From JAXMCI01 sp046349435 (GTDB lineage Bacteria > Pseudomonadota > Alphaproteobacteria > Dongiales > Dongiaceae), in the NCBI GenBank assembly GCA_046349435.1, contig JAXMCI010000008.1, positions 62,001-126,000 of the forward strand: a DNA stretch of 64,000 nucleotides, in the 5' to 3' direction. This document shows positions 1 to 8,574 of the stretch, in pieces. The notes beneath the pieces are model-generated. The model was not told where the DNA came from. It worked only from the letters and a program-made list of their open reading frames with translations, and made no database searches. Both the position numbers and the translations under genes were made by a program. The first letter of the stretch is position 1. Every line of letters begins with the position of its first letter.

Positions 1-823
1 GCTGCCGCCCGGGCTGCCCGGCGCGCTGCGCGCCGTGCAGGAAGGCGAGGCCGGGCTCGGCATCGCCCTGCTCCGCCCGATGGCGGCCAAGGGCGATGCC
101 GACTCGCAGTACTGGCTGGCCGCGCTGCTCGGCGAGGGCCGCGGCGGCGAGCGCGACGAGGCGATCCGCTGGTACCGGGCCGCCGCCCTGCAGGGCGACA
201 GCGAGGCCGCCTACCAGCTCGCGCTGCTGCTGGCGCCCGGCCGGGGCCTCGACCAGCGCGGCCGCAGCCTGGGCGATGCCGCCCTGATGGTGCGCTGGCT
301 GACCCGGGCGGCCGAGGCCGGCCACCACGACGCGGCGCTGGCGCTGGGCGGCGCCTACAACGACGGCACCGGCGTCGCCCGCGACGCCGCGGCGGCGAGC
401 CGGTGGCTCGGGCGGGCCCAGGAGATCGAGGCGGCGCTGCCGCTGCTCACCCGCCCGACCTGCGTCGAGGACGCCGCCGCGCCGGCCCTGCTGCCGGCCT
501 TCCTCGCCTGCAACCGCGGCGATGCGGGCGCCGTCGGCGGCATCCTCCTGCCGCTCGCCGCCGCCGGCGACGCCCGTGCCCAGGCCTGGCTCGCCTACCT
601 GCTGACCGGCGCCACGGGCGGCGGCGGCTTCAACCCGATGCTGCGGCCCAACCTGCAGCGCGCCGCCGCCTGGTACGCCAAGGCGGCGGCCCAGGGCCTG
701 CCGAGCGCGATGTACGACTACTCGGTGCTGCTGGCGCACGGCGCCGGCGTGCCGCCGGACGAGGCGACCGCGAAGCAGTGGGCGGACGAGGCGGCGGCAG
801 CCGGGTTCAAGCCGCCGCAATAG
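1..823 (+). CDS. Sel1-like repeat (TPR-type) protein, 5' partial
   Basis: The reading frame is open back to base 2, and the first in-frame GTG (35) lies inside open frame, so the gene probably begins before the window. The visible ~270 residues are alpha-helical Sel1 repeats of about 36 residues, with signatures such as ALLGEGRGGERDEAIRWYRA and AYNDGTGVARDAAAASRWL. The last clear repeat is near the C-terminus (GAGVPPDEATAKQWADEAA). Sel1 repeats form a solenoid for protein-protein contact, and no catalytic domain is visible. The stop is followed 18 bp later by the convergent phosphoesterase-like gene. The family is clear; the partner and role are unknown. Confidence 0.8.
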   Translation, partial: LPPGLPGALRAVQEGEAGLGIALLRPMAAKGDADSQYWLAALLGEGRGGERDEAIRWYRAAALQGDSEAAYQLALLLAPGRGLDQRGRSLGDAALMVRWLTRAAEAGHHDAALALGGAYNDGTGVARDAAAASRWLGRAQEIEAALPLLTRPTCVEDAAAPALLPAFLACNRGDAGAVGGILLPLAAAGDARAQAWLAYLLTGATGGGGFNPMLRPNLQRAAAWYAKAAAQGLPSAMYDYSVLLAHGAGVPPDEATAKQWADEAAAAGFKPPQ

Positions 824-841
824 ACCTCGGCCGGGAAGGCC

Positions 842-1852
842 TCAATTCCCGGGCACGATCATCGGGTGGACGACGAACAGCTCGCGGGCGGCGGGGTCGA
901 CGGTGACCTTGACCCAGTGGATGTTGGGGCTGCCGAAGGTCTCCAGCCGGGTGAAGTTCTCCAGCAGGTCGGACTGCTTCAGCAGCGGCTTGTCGACCTT
1001 GAAGAAGTGCGTGTCGCCGTGCACGAAGAGGACCTGGCCGTCATAGGCCCTGGTCTCCTTGACGACGGCGTCGAGGAAGGCGGTGTAGCCGCTCGAGCCC
1101 GCCGCCTGGCGCTCGTCGAGATCCTCGGTCTCCGGCAGGTCGAAGCCGGGATCGGCCTGCAGCACCAGCACGAGGCCGCGCAGCTTGTCGCGCCGGGCCT
1201 GCTCGAAGGCCTCGTGGACCCACGCGATGTTCGCGGCGTCCCGCTCGGCGTACTCGGCATTGTCGGCGGCGCATTGCGCCGGGGTGCGGGCGCTCTTGGC
1301 GGTGCAGTCCTTCTCGCCGACCTTGTTGTTGTTGCTGCCCGGCACGTTGAGCCCGACGAAGACGATGCCGCCATGGACGAAGCGGAGGTTCTCCGAGAGC
1401 TTCGCGCCCGGCTTGCCCTGCTGCGCGAAGGCGAGCTTCGCCGCGCCGAAGCTCTCCGGCGCGGCGAACATCGCCTGGCGGAGATGGGCCAGCCGCTCGA
1501 GATTGTCATAGCCGCCGTTGTTGGTGCGGTGGCAGTCGGTCCACTCGTTGTCGCCGGGGACGTAGATCAGCGGCTTGGTGAAGCCGTTGAAGAAGGTCTT
1601 CGCCGTATCGAAGACGTCGTCGGTGCATTTCGAGCTGCCGTCCTTGATGTCGCCGTCGAAGATGGAGAAGGCGACGTCCGAGGCGTTGATGTCCTTCTGC
1701 AGCGCCGGCATCTTCGCCTCGTCCTTGGCCTTGGCGTAGGGCATGTCGCCCCACAGCCCGAAGCTGAATCCCTGCGGATCGGCGGCGGCCGCCGGCGCGG
1801 CGGCGAGCAGGAGCGGGAGCGCGAGGGCGGCGAGCCGGCGGGTGGTCTGCAT
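842..1852 (-). CDS. secreted calcineurin-like metallophosphoesterase-family protein
   Basis: This is a 336-residue protein with a classic signal peptide (MQTTRRLAALALPLLLAAAP, cleavage probably after AAA near residue 24), so it is predicted to be periplasmic or secreted. Metallophosphoesterase-like metal motifs occur in order: GDMPYA (about residue 34), FDGDIKDG (about 64), VPGDNEWTDC (about 99) and a late VHGDTHFF (about 279). The first motif is GDxP rather than the usual DxH, so the fold is recognised but the substrate is not. It is transcribed convergently to the Sel1 gene and divergently from the MFS transporter. Five cysteines suggest disulphides in the exported protein. Confidence 0.75.
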   Translation of the reverse strand: MQTTRRLAALALPLLLAAAPAAAADPQGFSFGLWGDMPYAKAKDEAKMPALQKDINASDVAFSIFDGDIKDGSSKCTDDVFDTAKTFFNGFTKPLIYVPGDNEWTDCHRTNNGGYDNLERLAHLRQAMFAAPESFGAAKLAFAQQGKPGAKLSENLRFVHGGIVFVGLNVPGSNNNKVGEKDCTAKSARTPAQCAADNAEYAERDAANIAWVHEAFEQARRDKLRGLVLVLQADPGFDLPETEDLDERQAAGSSGYTAFLDAVVKETRAYDGQVLFVHGDTHFFKVDKPLLKQSDLLENFTRLETFGSPNIHWVKVTVDPAARELFVVHPMIVPGN

Positions 1853-1983
1853 CTTGATCCCCTGTCGGTACGGAAGCGGCAGCGAAGCATAGGGCGGACC
1901 CGTGTCGGATCCGTGACAGCCGCGGCGGTTCCCGGCTAAGGTCGCGCCGGCCGTCGGGTGGGCGACGGCGGGGGACTGACGTC

Positions 1984-3279
1984 ATGACCGAGCACGAGGC
2001 GAGCAAGGCCCGGCGCCGTGCGGTGATCGCCGGCATCTCCGGCAACCTGATGGAGTGGTACGACTTCGCCATCTACGGCTATTTCGTGCGCACCATCGGC
2101 AGCCTGTACTTCCCCAGCGACAACCGCGACGCCGCGATGCTCGCCGCCTACGGCGCGTTCGCCGTGGGATTCATCATGCGGCCGCTCGGCGCCGTGCTGT
2201 TCGGCTGGATCGGCGACCGCATCGGCCGCGGCCCGGCGATGCTGTGGTCGGTGATCGCGATGTCGGTGCCGACCTTCGTCATCGGCCTGCTGCCGACCTA
2301 CCAGCAGATCGGCGTCGCCGCCTCGGTGCTGATGGTGCTCTGCCGCGCCGTGCAGGGGCTGTCGGTCGGCGGCGAGTACACCGGCTCCGCCGTCTTCCTC
2401 ACCGAATCGGCCCGCGCCAACCGCCGCGCCTTCGCCAGCTCCTGGGCGCCGTTCGGGGCGATCTCCGGCATGCTGCTCGGCTCGATGGTGGGCGCGCTGG
2501 TGCTCAACCTGCTGCCGCTCGACCAGGTGGTCCTCTGGGGCTGGCGCGCCGCCTTCCTGTTCGGCGGCGTGCTCGGCTGCGTCGGCTTCCTGCTGCGCCG
2601 CCGCATGGCGCACGACCGCCCGGCCGAGATGCCGACCGCCTTCCCGCTCGCCACCGCGCTGCGCCAGTACCCGATGGAGCTGCTGCAGGTGGTGGGGGTG
2701 GCGCTGGTCAACGCCGCCGGCTTCTACATCATCTTCTTCTACATGATCCCCTGGCTGAAGAACTGGGCCGACATCGGCGCCCGCCAGGCGTTGCTGATCA
2801 ACTCGGTCAACATGGCGACCATGCTGCTGGTGATCCCCACCGCCGCAATCTTCGCCGACCGCCACGGGCGCAAGCCGGTGCTGCTGTTCGCCGCCGGCGG
2901 CATGCTGCTGCTCTCGATCCCGCTGCTGGCGCTGATCCACACCGGCGGCCCGTGGGGCTTCTATTTCGGCCAGCTCGGGCTCGCCCTGCTGACCGGCTGC
3001 TTCGGCGGCGTGCTGCCGGTGGTGATCTGCGAGATGTTCCCGCACGGGGTCCGCTGCTCCGCCGCCTCGACCGCCTACAACGTCACCACCGGCATCGTCG
3101 GCGGCACCGCGCCGATCGTCGCCGACTGGCTGATCGACCGGACGGGCCACCCGCTCTCCCCCGCCTACTACCTGACCGCCCTGGCCCTGGTCACCGTGCT
3201 GTCGGTGCTCTGGATGCGCGAGAGCGGCCACCAGCCCCTCGACATGGCACCGGCGGCGGTGCCGCAGCCGGCGGAGTAG
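1984..3279 (+). CDS. MFS transporter, metabolite:H+ symporter (MHS) type
   Basis: This 431-residue protein has twelve predicted membrane helices. The opening ISGNLMEWYDFAIYGYF and the loop-2 motif GWIGDRIGRGPAM are typical of the MHS branch of the major facilitator superfamily (citrate, proline/betaine, shikimate and alpha-ketoglutarate symporters). The second-half loop FADRHGRKPV repeats the MFS signature. It acts in the inner membrane and imports a small organic acid or zwitterion with protons. The substrate cannot be read from sequence. The next gene lies 134 bp downstream behind its own candidate promoter, so it is probably monocistronic. Confidence 0.88.
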   Translation: MTEHEASKARRRAVIAGISGNLMEWYDFAIYGYFVRTIGSLYFPSDNRDAAMLAAYGAFAVGFIMRPLGAVLFGWIGDRIGRGPAMLWSVIAMSVPTFVIGLLPTYQQIGVAASVLMVLCRAVQGLSVGGEYTGSAVFLTESARANRRAFASSWAPFGAISGMLLGSMVGALVLNLLPLDQVVLWGWRAAFLFGGVLGCVGFLLRRRMAHDRPAEMPTAFPLATALRQYPMELLQVVGVALVNAAGFYIIFFYMIPWLKNWADIGARQALLINSVNMATMLLVIPTAAIFADRHGRKPVLLFAAGGMLLLSIPLLALIHTGGPWGFYFGQLGLALLTGCFGGVLPVVICEMFPHGVRCSAASTAYNVTTGIVGGTAPIVADWLIDRTGHPLSPAYYLTALALVTVLSVLWMRESGHQPLDMAPAAVPQPAE

Positions 3280-3320
3280 CCGGACCGCATTCCTGCCGCC
3301 GCTGCCCAGGCTTCACGCTG

Positions 3321-3345
3321 GGAACAAGGCCGCGGAGCGCCGGTT
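3321..3345 (+). promoter_or_regulatory. candidate EcfG (general stress sigma) promoter
   Basis: GGAAC, 16 nt, GGTT. The -35 and the final TT fit the alphaproteobacterial EcfG consensus (GGAAC-N16/17-CGTT), with one mismatch in the -10. It lies about 70 bp before the ADH start codon. It is the weakest-supported of the five GGAAC sites because GC-rich DNA gives chance matches. Confidence 0.4.
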
Positions 3346-3413
3346 GGTCGGCCATCGGCGGGCCACCGGTGCAAGCTGGCCGTGGGCGCCCGCCTCCCGT
3401 CGAGGAGCGCGGC

Positions 3414-4604
3414 ATGAAGGCACTTTGCTGGCACGGCCGGAACGACATCCGGTGCGACACCGTACCGGACCCGCGGATCGAGGATCCGCGCGACGCCATC
3501 GTCAAGGTGACGAGCACGGCGATCTGCGGCTCCGACCTGCATCTCTATGACGGCTTCATGCCGGGCATGAAGTCGGGTGACATCATGGGCCACGAGTTCA
3601 TGGGCGAGGTCGTCGAGACCGGCGCCGGCGTGAATGGCGCGCTCAAGGTCGGCGACCGCGTCGTGGTGCCCTTCACCATCATCTGCGGCGAGTGCGAGCA
3701 GTGCCGGCGCGGCAACTTCTCGGTCTGCGAGCGGACCAACCGCAACAAGGAGGTCGCCGACAAGGCGTTCGGCCACAGCACCGCCGGGCTGTTCGGCTAC
3801 ACCCACCTGACCGGCGGCTATGCCGGGGGCCAGGCCGAGTTCGTGCGCGTGCCCTATGCCGACCGGACGCACATCAAGGTGCCGGACGGGATGCCGGACG
3901 AGAAGCTGCTGTTCCTCAGCGACATCTTCCCGACCGGCTGGCAGGCCGCGGTGCAGTGCGACATCGAGCCGACCGACACGGTGGCGATCTGGGGCGCCGG
4001 CCCGGTCGGCCAGATGACGATCCGCAGCGCCGTGCTGCTCGGCGCCCGCCAGGTGATCGCCATCGACCGCCTGCCGGAGCGGCTCGGCATGGCCCGGGCC
4101 GGCGGCGCCATCACCATCGACTTCGAGCAGGAGAGCGTCGTCGAGCGGCTCAACGAGCTGACCCACGGCAAGGGACCGGAGAAGTGCATCGACGCGGTCG
4201 GGTTGGAGGCGCACGCCACCGCCACGCTCGATTCGATGGTCGACCGGGCCAAGCAGGCCGTCATGCTGGAGACCGACCGGCCGCACGTGCTGCGCGAGAT
4301 GATGTATGTCTGCCGGCCGGCCGGCACGCTGTCGGTGCCCGGCGTCTATGGCGGGCTGCTCGACAAGATCCCCTTCGGCATGTTCATGAACAAGGGGCTG
4401 ACGATGCGCACCGGCCAGACCCACGTCAATCGCTGGAGCGACGACCTGCTGCGCCGCATCGCCGACGGCCAGATCGACCCCTCCTTCGTCATCACCCACA
4501 AGGTCCGGCTCGAGGACGGGCCGGCGATGTACAAGACCTTCCGCGACAAGGAGGATGGCTGCATCAAGGTCGTCATGAAGCCGGGCGACGGAGGCGCGTC
4601 ATGA
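3414..4604 (+). CDS. zinc-dependent alcohol dehydrogenase (formaldehyde dehydrogenase-like)
   Basis: This 396-residue medium-chain dehydrogenase/reductase oxidises an alcohol or aldehyde with NAD(P). The catalytic zinc ligands show as STAICGSDLHLYDG (Cys near residue 38) and GHEFMGEV (His/Glu near 60). The structural zinc Cys cluster is CGECEQCRRGNFSVC (about residues 89-103). The Rossmann motif is WGAGPVGQM (about residues 195-203). The length and the insert after the Cys cluster match the glutathione-independent formaldehyde-dehydrogenase-like branch often found in stress regulons. The start is the ATG at 3414, preceded by GAGGAG. The stop overlaps the next start (ATGA at 4601), so translation is coupled. 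Confidence 0.87.
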   Translation: MKALCWHGRNDIRCDTVPDPRIEDPRDAIVKVTSTAICGSDLHLYDGFMPGMKSGDIMGHEFMGEVVETGAGVNGALKVGDRVVVPFTIICGECEQCRRGNFSVCERTNRNKEVADKAFGHSTAGLFGYTHLTGGYAGGQAEFVRVPYADRTHIKVPDGMPDEKLLFLSDIFPTGWQAAVQCDIEPTDTVAIWGAGPVGQMTIRSAVLLGARQVIAIDRLPERLGMARAGGAITIDFEQESVVERLNELTHGKGPEKCIDAVGLEAHATATLDSMVDRAKQAVMLETDRPHVLREMMYVCRPAGTLSVPGVYGGLLDKIPFGMFMNKGLTMRTGQTHVNRWSDDLLRRIADGQIDPSFVITHKVRLEDGPAMYKTFRDKEDGCIKVVMKPGDGGAS

Positions 4605-5161
4605 GCCGCCGCGGCCCGCTCCTCCGTCCGGTGCTGTCGCGCGACACGGCGAGCGGCGTCGCGACCGGCCTCGGCTGGTTCAGCATCGGCCTCGGCCTGG
4701 CCGAGCTGCTCGCCCCCCGGACGCTGGCCCGCTGCCTCGGCATGCGCGGCGCCGAGGGCCTGCTGCGCTTCTATGGCCTGCGCGAGATCGGCGCCGGCGT
4801 CGGCATCCTGCTCGCCCGCGAGGCCGGCCCCTGGCTGTGGGGCCGGGTGGCGGGCGACGCGCTCGACATCGCCACGCTGGCGACCGGCCTCGAGGAGGAT
4901 AATCCGCGACGCGGCAACGTCATGCTGGCGCTGGGCGCGGTCGGCGCCGTCACCGCGCTCGACATCGTCTGCGCCCAGTCGCTGAGCGTCCCCGAGGAGG
5001 ACGCGCCGCGGCAGCCGGCCTACGACTACAGCGACCGCAGCGGCCTGCCGCGGTCGCCGGACGAGATGCGCGGCGCCGCGCGGGACGCCGAGATCCCCGA
5101 CGACATGAGGGCGCCGGAGGCGCTGCGGCCCTGGCGCGGCAACGGCGCGGGCCGGGGCTGA
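4601..5161 (+). CDS. uncharacterised four-helix membrane protein
   Basis: This 186-residue protein has about four hydrophobic segments: near residues 15-38 (GVATGLGWFSIGLGLAELL), 52-70, 75-95 and 105-125. A polar Pro/Asp-rich C-terminal tail of about 55 residues follows. The start overlaps the ADH stop (ATGA), and the following esterase-family gene starts 8 bp after its stop, so the three genes form one operon. Small membrane proteins like this often accompany zinc dehydrogenases in alphaproteobacteria, but I know of no assigned reaction and propose none. Confidence 0.75.
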   Translation: MSRRGPLLRPVLSRDTASGVATGLGWFSIGLGLAELLAPRTLARCLGMRGAEGLLRFYGLREIGAGVGILLAREAGPWLWGRVAGDALDIATLATGLEEDNPRRGNVMLALGAVGAVTALDIVCAQSLSVPEEDAPRQPAYDYSDRSGLPRSPDEMRGAARDAEIPDDMRAPEALRPWRGNGAGRG

Positions 5162-5168
5162 GACCCTG

Positions 5169-6497
5169 ATGGCCGCCGCCGCGATGCCCGGTGTCGCGGC
5201 GGCGCGCCTGCCGGCCGCGATCGCGGCGGCGGCCGAGCCGCTGCCCGAGCCCGGGGAGGCCGGGTTCGGCGCCATCCTCGACCGGTTCGCGGACCGCCGC
5301 GTGGTGCTGCTCGGCGAGGCGAGCCACGGCACTGCTGAGTTCTATCGCGCGCGGGCGGCGATCACCCGGCGGCTGGTCGAGGCGCACGGCTTCGCCTTCG
5401 TCGCCGTCGAGGCCGACTGGCCGGACGCCGCCGCGATCGACCGCCATGTCCGGCTGCGCCCACCGGCGCGCGAGCCGCCCGACCCGCCCTTCAGCCGCTT
5501 CCCGACCTGGATGTGGCGCAACACCGAGGTGGCCGCGTTCGTCGGCTGGCTCAGGGCGCACAACGAGGCCCGCCCTGCGGAGCGGCGGGCGGGATTCCAC
5601 GGCCTCGACCTCTACAACCTGCAAGGCTCGATCGCGGCGGTGCTGGACTATCTCGACCGCACCGACCCCGAGGCCGCGGCCGAGGCGCGGCGGCGCTATG
5701 GCTGCCTGACGCCGTGGCAGCGCGAGCCGGCCGGCTATGGAAAGGCGGTGCTGAGCGAGCGCTACCGCAGCTGCGCCCCGGCGGTGCTCGAGCAGTGCCA
5801 GGCGCTGCTGCGCCGCCGCCTCGAGGCGGGCGGCGGCAGCGACGAGCTGCTCGACGCCGCCCAGAACGCGCGCCTCGTCGCCGCCGCCGAGCGCTACTAC
5901 CGGACGATGCATCACGGCGGCGCGGCGGCCTGGAATCTGCGCGACCGGCACATGTTCGAGACGCTGTGCCAGCTGCTCGAGGCGCGCGGGCCGGGCGCAC
6001 GGGCCGTGGTCTGGGCGCACAACGCGCACATCGGCGACGCCCGGCACACCGAGATGGGCGTCGAGCGCGGCGAGCTCAATCTCGGCCAGCTCTGCCGCGA
6101 CCGCTTCGGCGAGGCCGCGGCGCTGATCGGCTTCGGCACGCATGAGGGCACGGTGGCGGCGGCCGACGCGTGGGGCGGCGACCTGCGCGTCATGCAGGTG
6201 CGGCCGTCGCAGCCCGGCAGCTACGAGCGACTCTGCCACGAGGCCGGCCGGCCGCGCTTCCTGCTCGAGCCGCGGCGCGACCCGGCGCTGGCCGATGCGC
6301 TGACCGAGCCGCGGCTGGAGCGCTTCATCGGCGTCATCTACCGACCCGACACCGAGCTCGCCAGCCACTACATGGCCGCCTCGCTCTCCCGCCAGTTCGA
6401 CGCGTACCTCTGGTTCGACCAGACCCGCGCGGTCGTCCCGCTCGGCCCGGAGCAGGCCCGCCCGGGCCAGCCGGACACCTGGCCCTTCGGGCTGTAG
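5169..6497 (+). CDS. erythromycin esterase-family protein
   Basis: This 442-residue protein has the family's signature blocks: VVLLGEASHGTAEFY (about residues 44-58), FVAVEADWPDA, and VWAHNAHIGDARH (about 280-292). The Glu/His pairs in GEASHG, the EADW block and the HNAHI block form the proposed active site of the EreA/EreB-like superfamily. Named members open macrolide lactones, but most chromosomal homologues have unknown substrates, and many sit in stress or sugar-phosphate operons. There is no signal peptide, so it is cytoplasmic. It is the last gene of the three-gene ADH operon. Macrolide resistance is therefore possible but not implied. Confidence 0.83.
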   Translation: MAAAAMPGVAAARLPAAIAAAAEPLPEPGEAGFGAILDRFADRRVVLLGEASHGTAEFYRARAAITRRLVEAHGFAFVAVEADWPDAAAIDRHVRLRPPAREPPDPPFSRFPTWMWRNTEVAAFVGWLRAHNEARPAERRAGFHGLDLYNLQGSIAAVLDYLDRTDPEAAAEARRRYGCLTPWQREPAGYGKAVLSERYRSCAPAVLEQCQALLRRRLEAGGGSDELLDAAQNARLVAAAERYYRTMHHGGAAAWNLRDRHMFETLCQLLEARGPGARAVVWAHNAHIGDARHTEMGVERGELNLGQLCRDRFGEAAALIGFGTHEGTVAAADAWGGDLRVMQVRPSQPGSYERLCHEAGRPRFLLEPRRDPALADALTEPRLERFIGVIYRPDTELASHYMAASLSRQFDAYLWFDQTRAVVPLGPEQARPGQPDTWPFGL

Positions 6498-6732
6498 GCG
6501 GGCGCCCGGCGCCCGCGGAGAAAAATTCGAAAACCGAGCGATCCACCCCATGCCCCGCGGCGAAGCGACATGGCAGATGTCGCGGCGAGACGAATTCCGC
6601 CCCGCGGCGACGCCCGGCGGGCCGGCGCCCTCGCCGCCCCTCGCCCGGGGTGCGTGCCGAAGGCGGAGGCGCCGCACGCCAGAGTTTCATCATAGCGTCG
6701 CGGTCGCCGATCGTCGACACTGGCGTGGGAGC
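6498..6732. other. 235-bp gap with an inverted repeat
   Basis: No gene is supported here. A perfect 7-bp inverted repeat (GCGACAT at 6565-6571, ATGTCGC at 6577-6583, 5-nt loop) is the only clear structure. It could be a regulator site or transcript hairpin. The reading frame of the following glycosyltransferase extends upstream into this gap, but that stretch is not protein-like. Confidence 0.4.
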
Positions 6733-8511
6733 ATGGCGGCGGACGGGACGCTGGGGGTGGCGGAGGATCTGCGCGAGAGGGCGGCGGCGGCGCTGCGGCG
6801 GGGCGATGCCGAGGCGGCGCTCGCGGCCTATGCGGCACTGCTCGAGCAGGCGCCGACCGATTTCGAGGCGCTGAGCAACGCCGCGGCGCTGCACGGCCAG
6901 GCTGGGCGGCTCGATGCGGCGGCGCCGTTGCTGGCACGGGCGGCGGCGCTCCGGCCGCACAATGCGGTGGTGCAGGCCAACCTCGCCAAGCTGGCGCTGG
7001 AGCGGCAGGACTGGGCGACCGCCGAGCGCGCGGCGCGGCGGGCGACGCTGGTCGCCCCCGATCTCGCCAACGGCCACAACAACCTGGCGGTGGCGCTGAA
7101 GAATCTCGGCTATTGGGACGAGGCCGCGGCGGCGGTCGAGGCCGGGCTCCGGCGGGCGCCCGGCGATTCCGGCCTGCTGATGCTGGCGGGCGAGCTCGCC
7201 CAGCGCATCGGCGACATCCCGGCGGCGCTCGCCGCCTTCGCCATGGCCGAGCCGGCGCCGGTCAATGGCAGCGCGCTGGTGGCGGCCGGCAACTATGCCG
7301 GGATACCGCCGGCGATCGGCTTCGCCGCGCATCGCGCCTGGGCGCAGCGGATCGAGGGCGCGGCGGCGCAGCTGCCGGCGCCCCCGCCGCCCGCCGAGGG
7401 GCGGCTCAGGGTCGGCTATGTCTCGCCCGACTTCCGCGACCACTCCGTCGCCTTCTTCATCGAGCCGGTGCTGGCGGCGCACGACCGCGGCGCCTTCGAG
7501 CTGCACGCCTTCTCGGCGGTGCGCCGGCCGGACGCGGTGACGGGGCGGCTGCGCGCCCTGGTCGGCCGCTGGCACGAGGCGGCCGCGCTCTCCGACCTCG
7601 AGCTGGCCCGGCTGGTGCGGGCCGAGCGCATCGACATCCTGGTCGACCTCGCCGGCCACACCGTGGGCAACCGGCTCGGGGCCTTCGCGCTGCGGGCGGC
7701 GCCGGTGCAGGCGAGCTGGATCGGCTATCCCGCCACCACGGGCCTGGCGGCGATGGATTTCCGCCTGACCGACGCGGTCGCCGATCCGGAGGGCGCCGAG
7801 GCCTGGCACAGCGAGCGGCTGGTCCGCCTGCCGCAGGGCTTCCTCTGCTATCGCCCGCCGGAGGACGCGCCGGCGGTGGCGACGGCGCCGCCGCCGCGCG
7901 GCGGCGAGCGCCCCTTCGCCTTCGGCAGCTTCAACGCGCTCGCCAAGCTCGGCCCGGCGGCGATCGCCGCCTGGGGGGCGATCCTGCGCCGCGTGCCGGG
8001 CGCGCAGCTCCGCCTCAAGGCGGCCGACCTCGGCGGCCGCCGGGCGCAGCGGCGGCTGATCGAGGCCTTCGCGCTCGAGGGCATCGCGGAGAGCCGGCTC
8101 AAGCTGCTGCCGCAGCACCGCTCGCGGCGCGACCACCTGACGACCTACGCGGCCGTCGACCTGGCGCTCGACAGCTTCCCCTACAACGGCACCACCACGA
8201 CCTGCGAGGCGCTGTGGATGGGCACGCCGGTGCTGACCCTGCGCGGCACCGCTCATGCCGGGCGGGTCGGCGCCAGCCTGCTCGGCCGGCTCGGGCTGGA
8301 CGAGCTCGTGGCCGACGACGTCGGCGCCTATTGCGACCGGGCGGTCGCGCTCGCCGCCGCGCCGCAGCGGCTCAAGGACTGGCGCGCCGGGCTGCGCGCC
8401 CGGATGACAGCGAGCCCGCTCTGCCGGCCGGAGCTGTTCGTGCCGGCGCTCGAGGCGGCTTATCGCGAGATGGCGGCCATGCGGCGGCGGCAGATCCTCG
8501 CGGCCGCGTGA
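6733..8511 (+). CDS. TPR-containing O-GlcNAc transferase-like (SPINDLY family) glycosyltransferase
   Basis: This 592-residue protein is probably a cytosolic GT41-type glycosyltransferase. Residues ~1-170 are four to five TPR units (for example AALLEQAPTDFEALSNAAAL). Residues ~225-585 hold the two-lobed catalytic part: VGYVSPDFRDHSVAFF with the family's conserved His, VDLAGHTVGNRLG, ASWIGYPATTG, then FGSFNALAKLGP and YNGTTTTCEALWMGTP (nucleotide-sugar site). I start at the ATG at 6733 because the TPR region begins directly after it; the open frame upstream to 6550 looks non-coding. Bacterial members usually modify surface or flagellar proteins, but no flagellar gene is near, so the target is unknown. 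Confidence 0.85.
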   Translation: MAADGTLGVAEDLRERAAAALRRGDAEAALAAYAALLEQAPTDFEALSNAAALHGQAGRLDAAAPLLARAAALRPHNAVVQANLAKLALERQDWATAERAARRATLVAPDLANGHNNLAVALKNLGYWDEAAAAVEAGLRRAPGDSGLLMLAGELAQRIGDIPAALAAFAMAEPAPVNGSALVAAGNYAGIPPAIGFAAHRAWAQRIEGAAAQLPAPPPPAEGRLRVGYVSPDFRDHSVAFFIEPVLAAHDRGAFELHAFSAVRRPDAVTGRLRALVGRWHEAAALSDLELARLVRAERIDILVDLAGHTVGNRLGAFALRAAPVQASWIGYPATTGLAAMDFRLTDAVADPEGAEAWHSERLVRLPQGFLCYRPPEDAPAVATAPPPRGGERPFAFGSFNALAKLGPAAIAAWGAILRRVPGAQLRLKAADLGGRRAQRRLIEAFALEGIAESRLKLLPQHRSRRDHLTTYAAVDLALDSFPYNGTTTTCEALWMGTPVLTLRGTAHAGRVGASLLGRLGLDELVADDVGAYCDRAVALAAAPQRLKDWRAGLRARMTASPLCRPELFVPALEAAYREMAAMRRRQILAAA

Positions 8512-8530
8512 GGCGTCGGGCTTTCAATCT

Positions 8531-8544
8531 GGAGCGGCAGCTCC
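8531..8544. promoter_or_regulatory. candidate TetR operator at the regulator's own gene
   Basis: GGAGC-GGCA-GCTCC: 5-bp arms around a 4-nt centre, directly before a TATAAT (8545-8550) and 31 bp before the tetR start codon. The same arms and spacing recur at 9326-9339 before the SDR gene, which supports one regulator acting on both. Confidence 0.6.
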
Positions 8545-8574
8545 TATAATAAGGTAAGGCAGGATCACATCGAG

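Noticed and set aside
1936..3231. Long minus-strand frames opposite the MFS, ADH, RND and catabolic genes
   Set aside because: High GC makes long antisense frames common. These lack family motifs, whereas the plus-strand frames have complete conserved blocks.
5169..6497. Calling the erythromycin-esterase-family gene a macrolide-resistance gene
   Set aside because: Family membership alone does not give the substrate. The operon context with a dehydrogenase and a membrane protein suggests another role.
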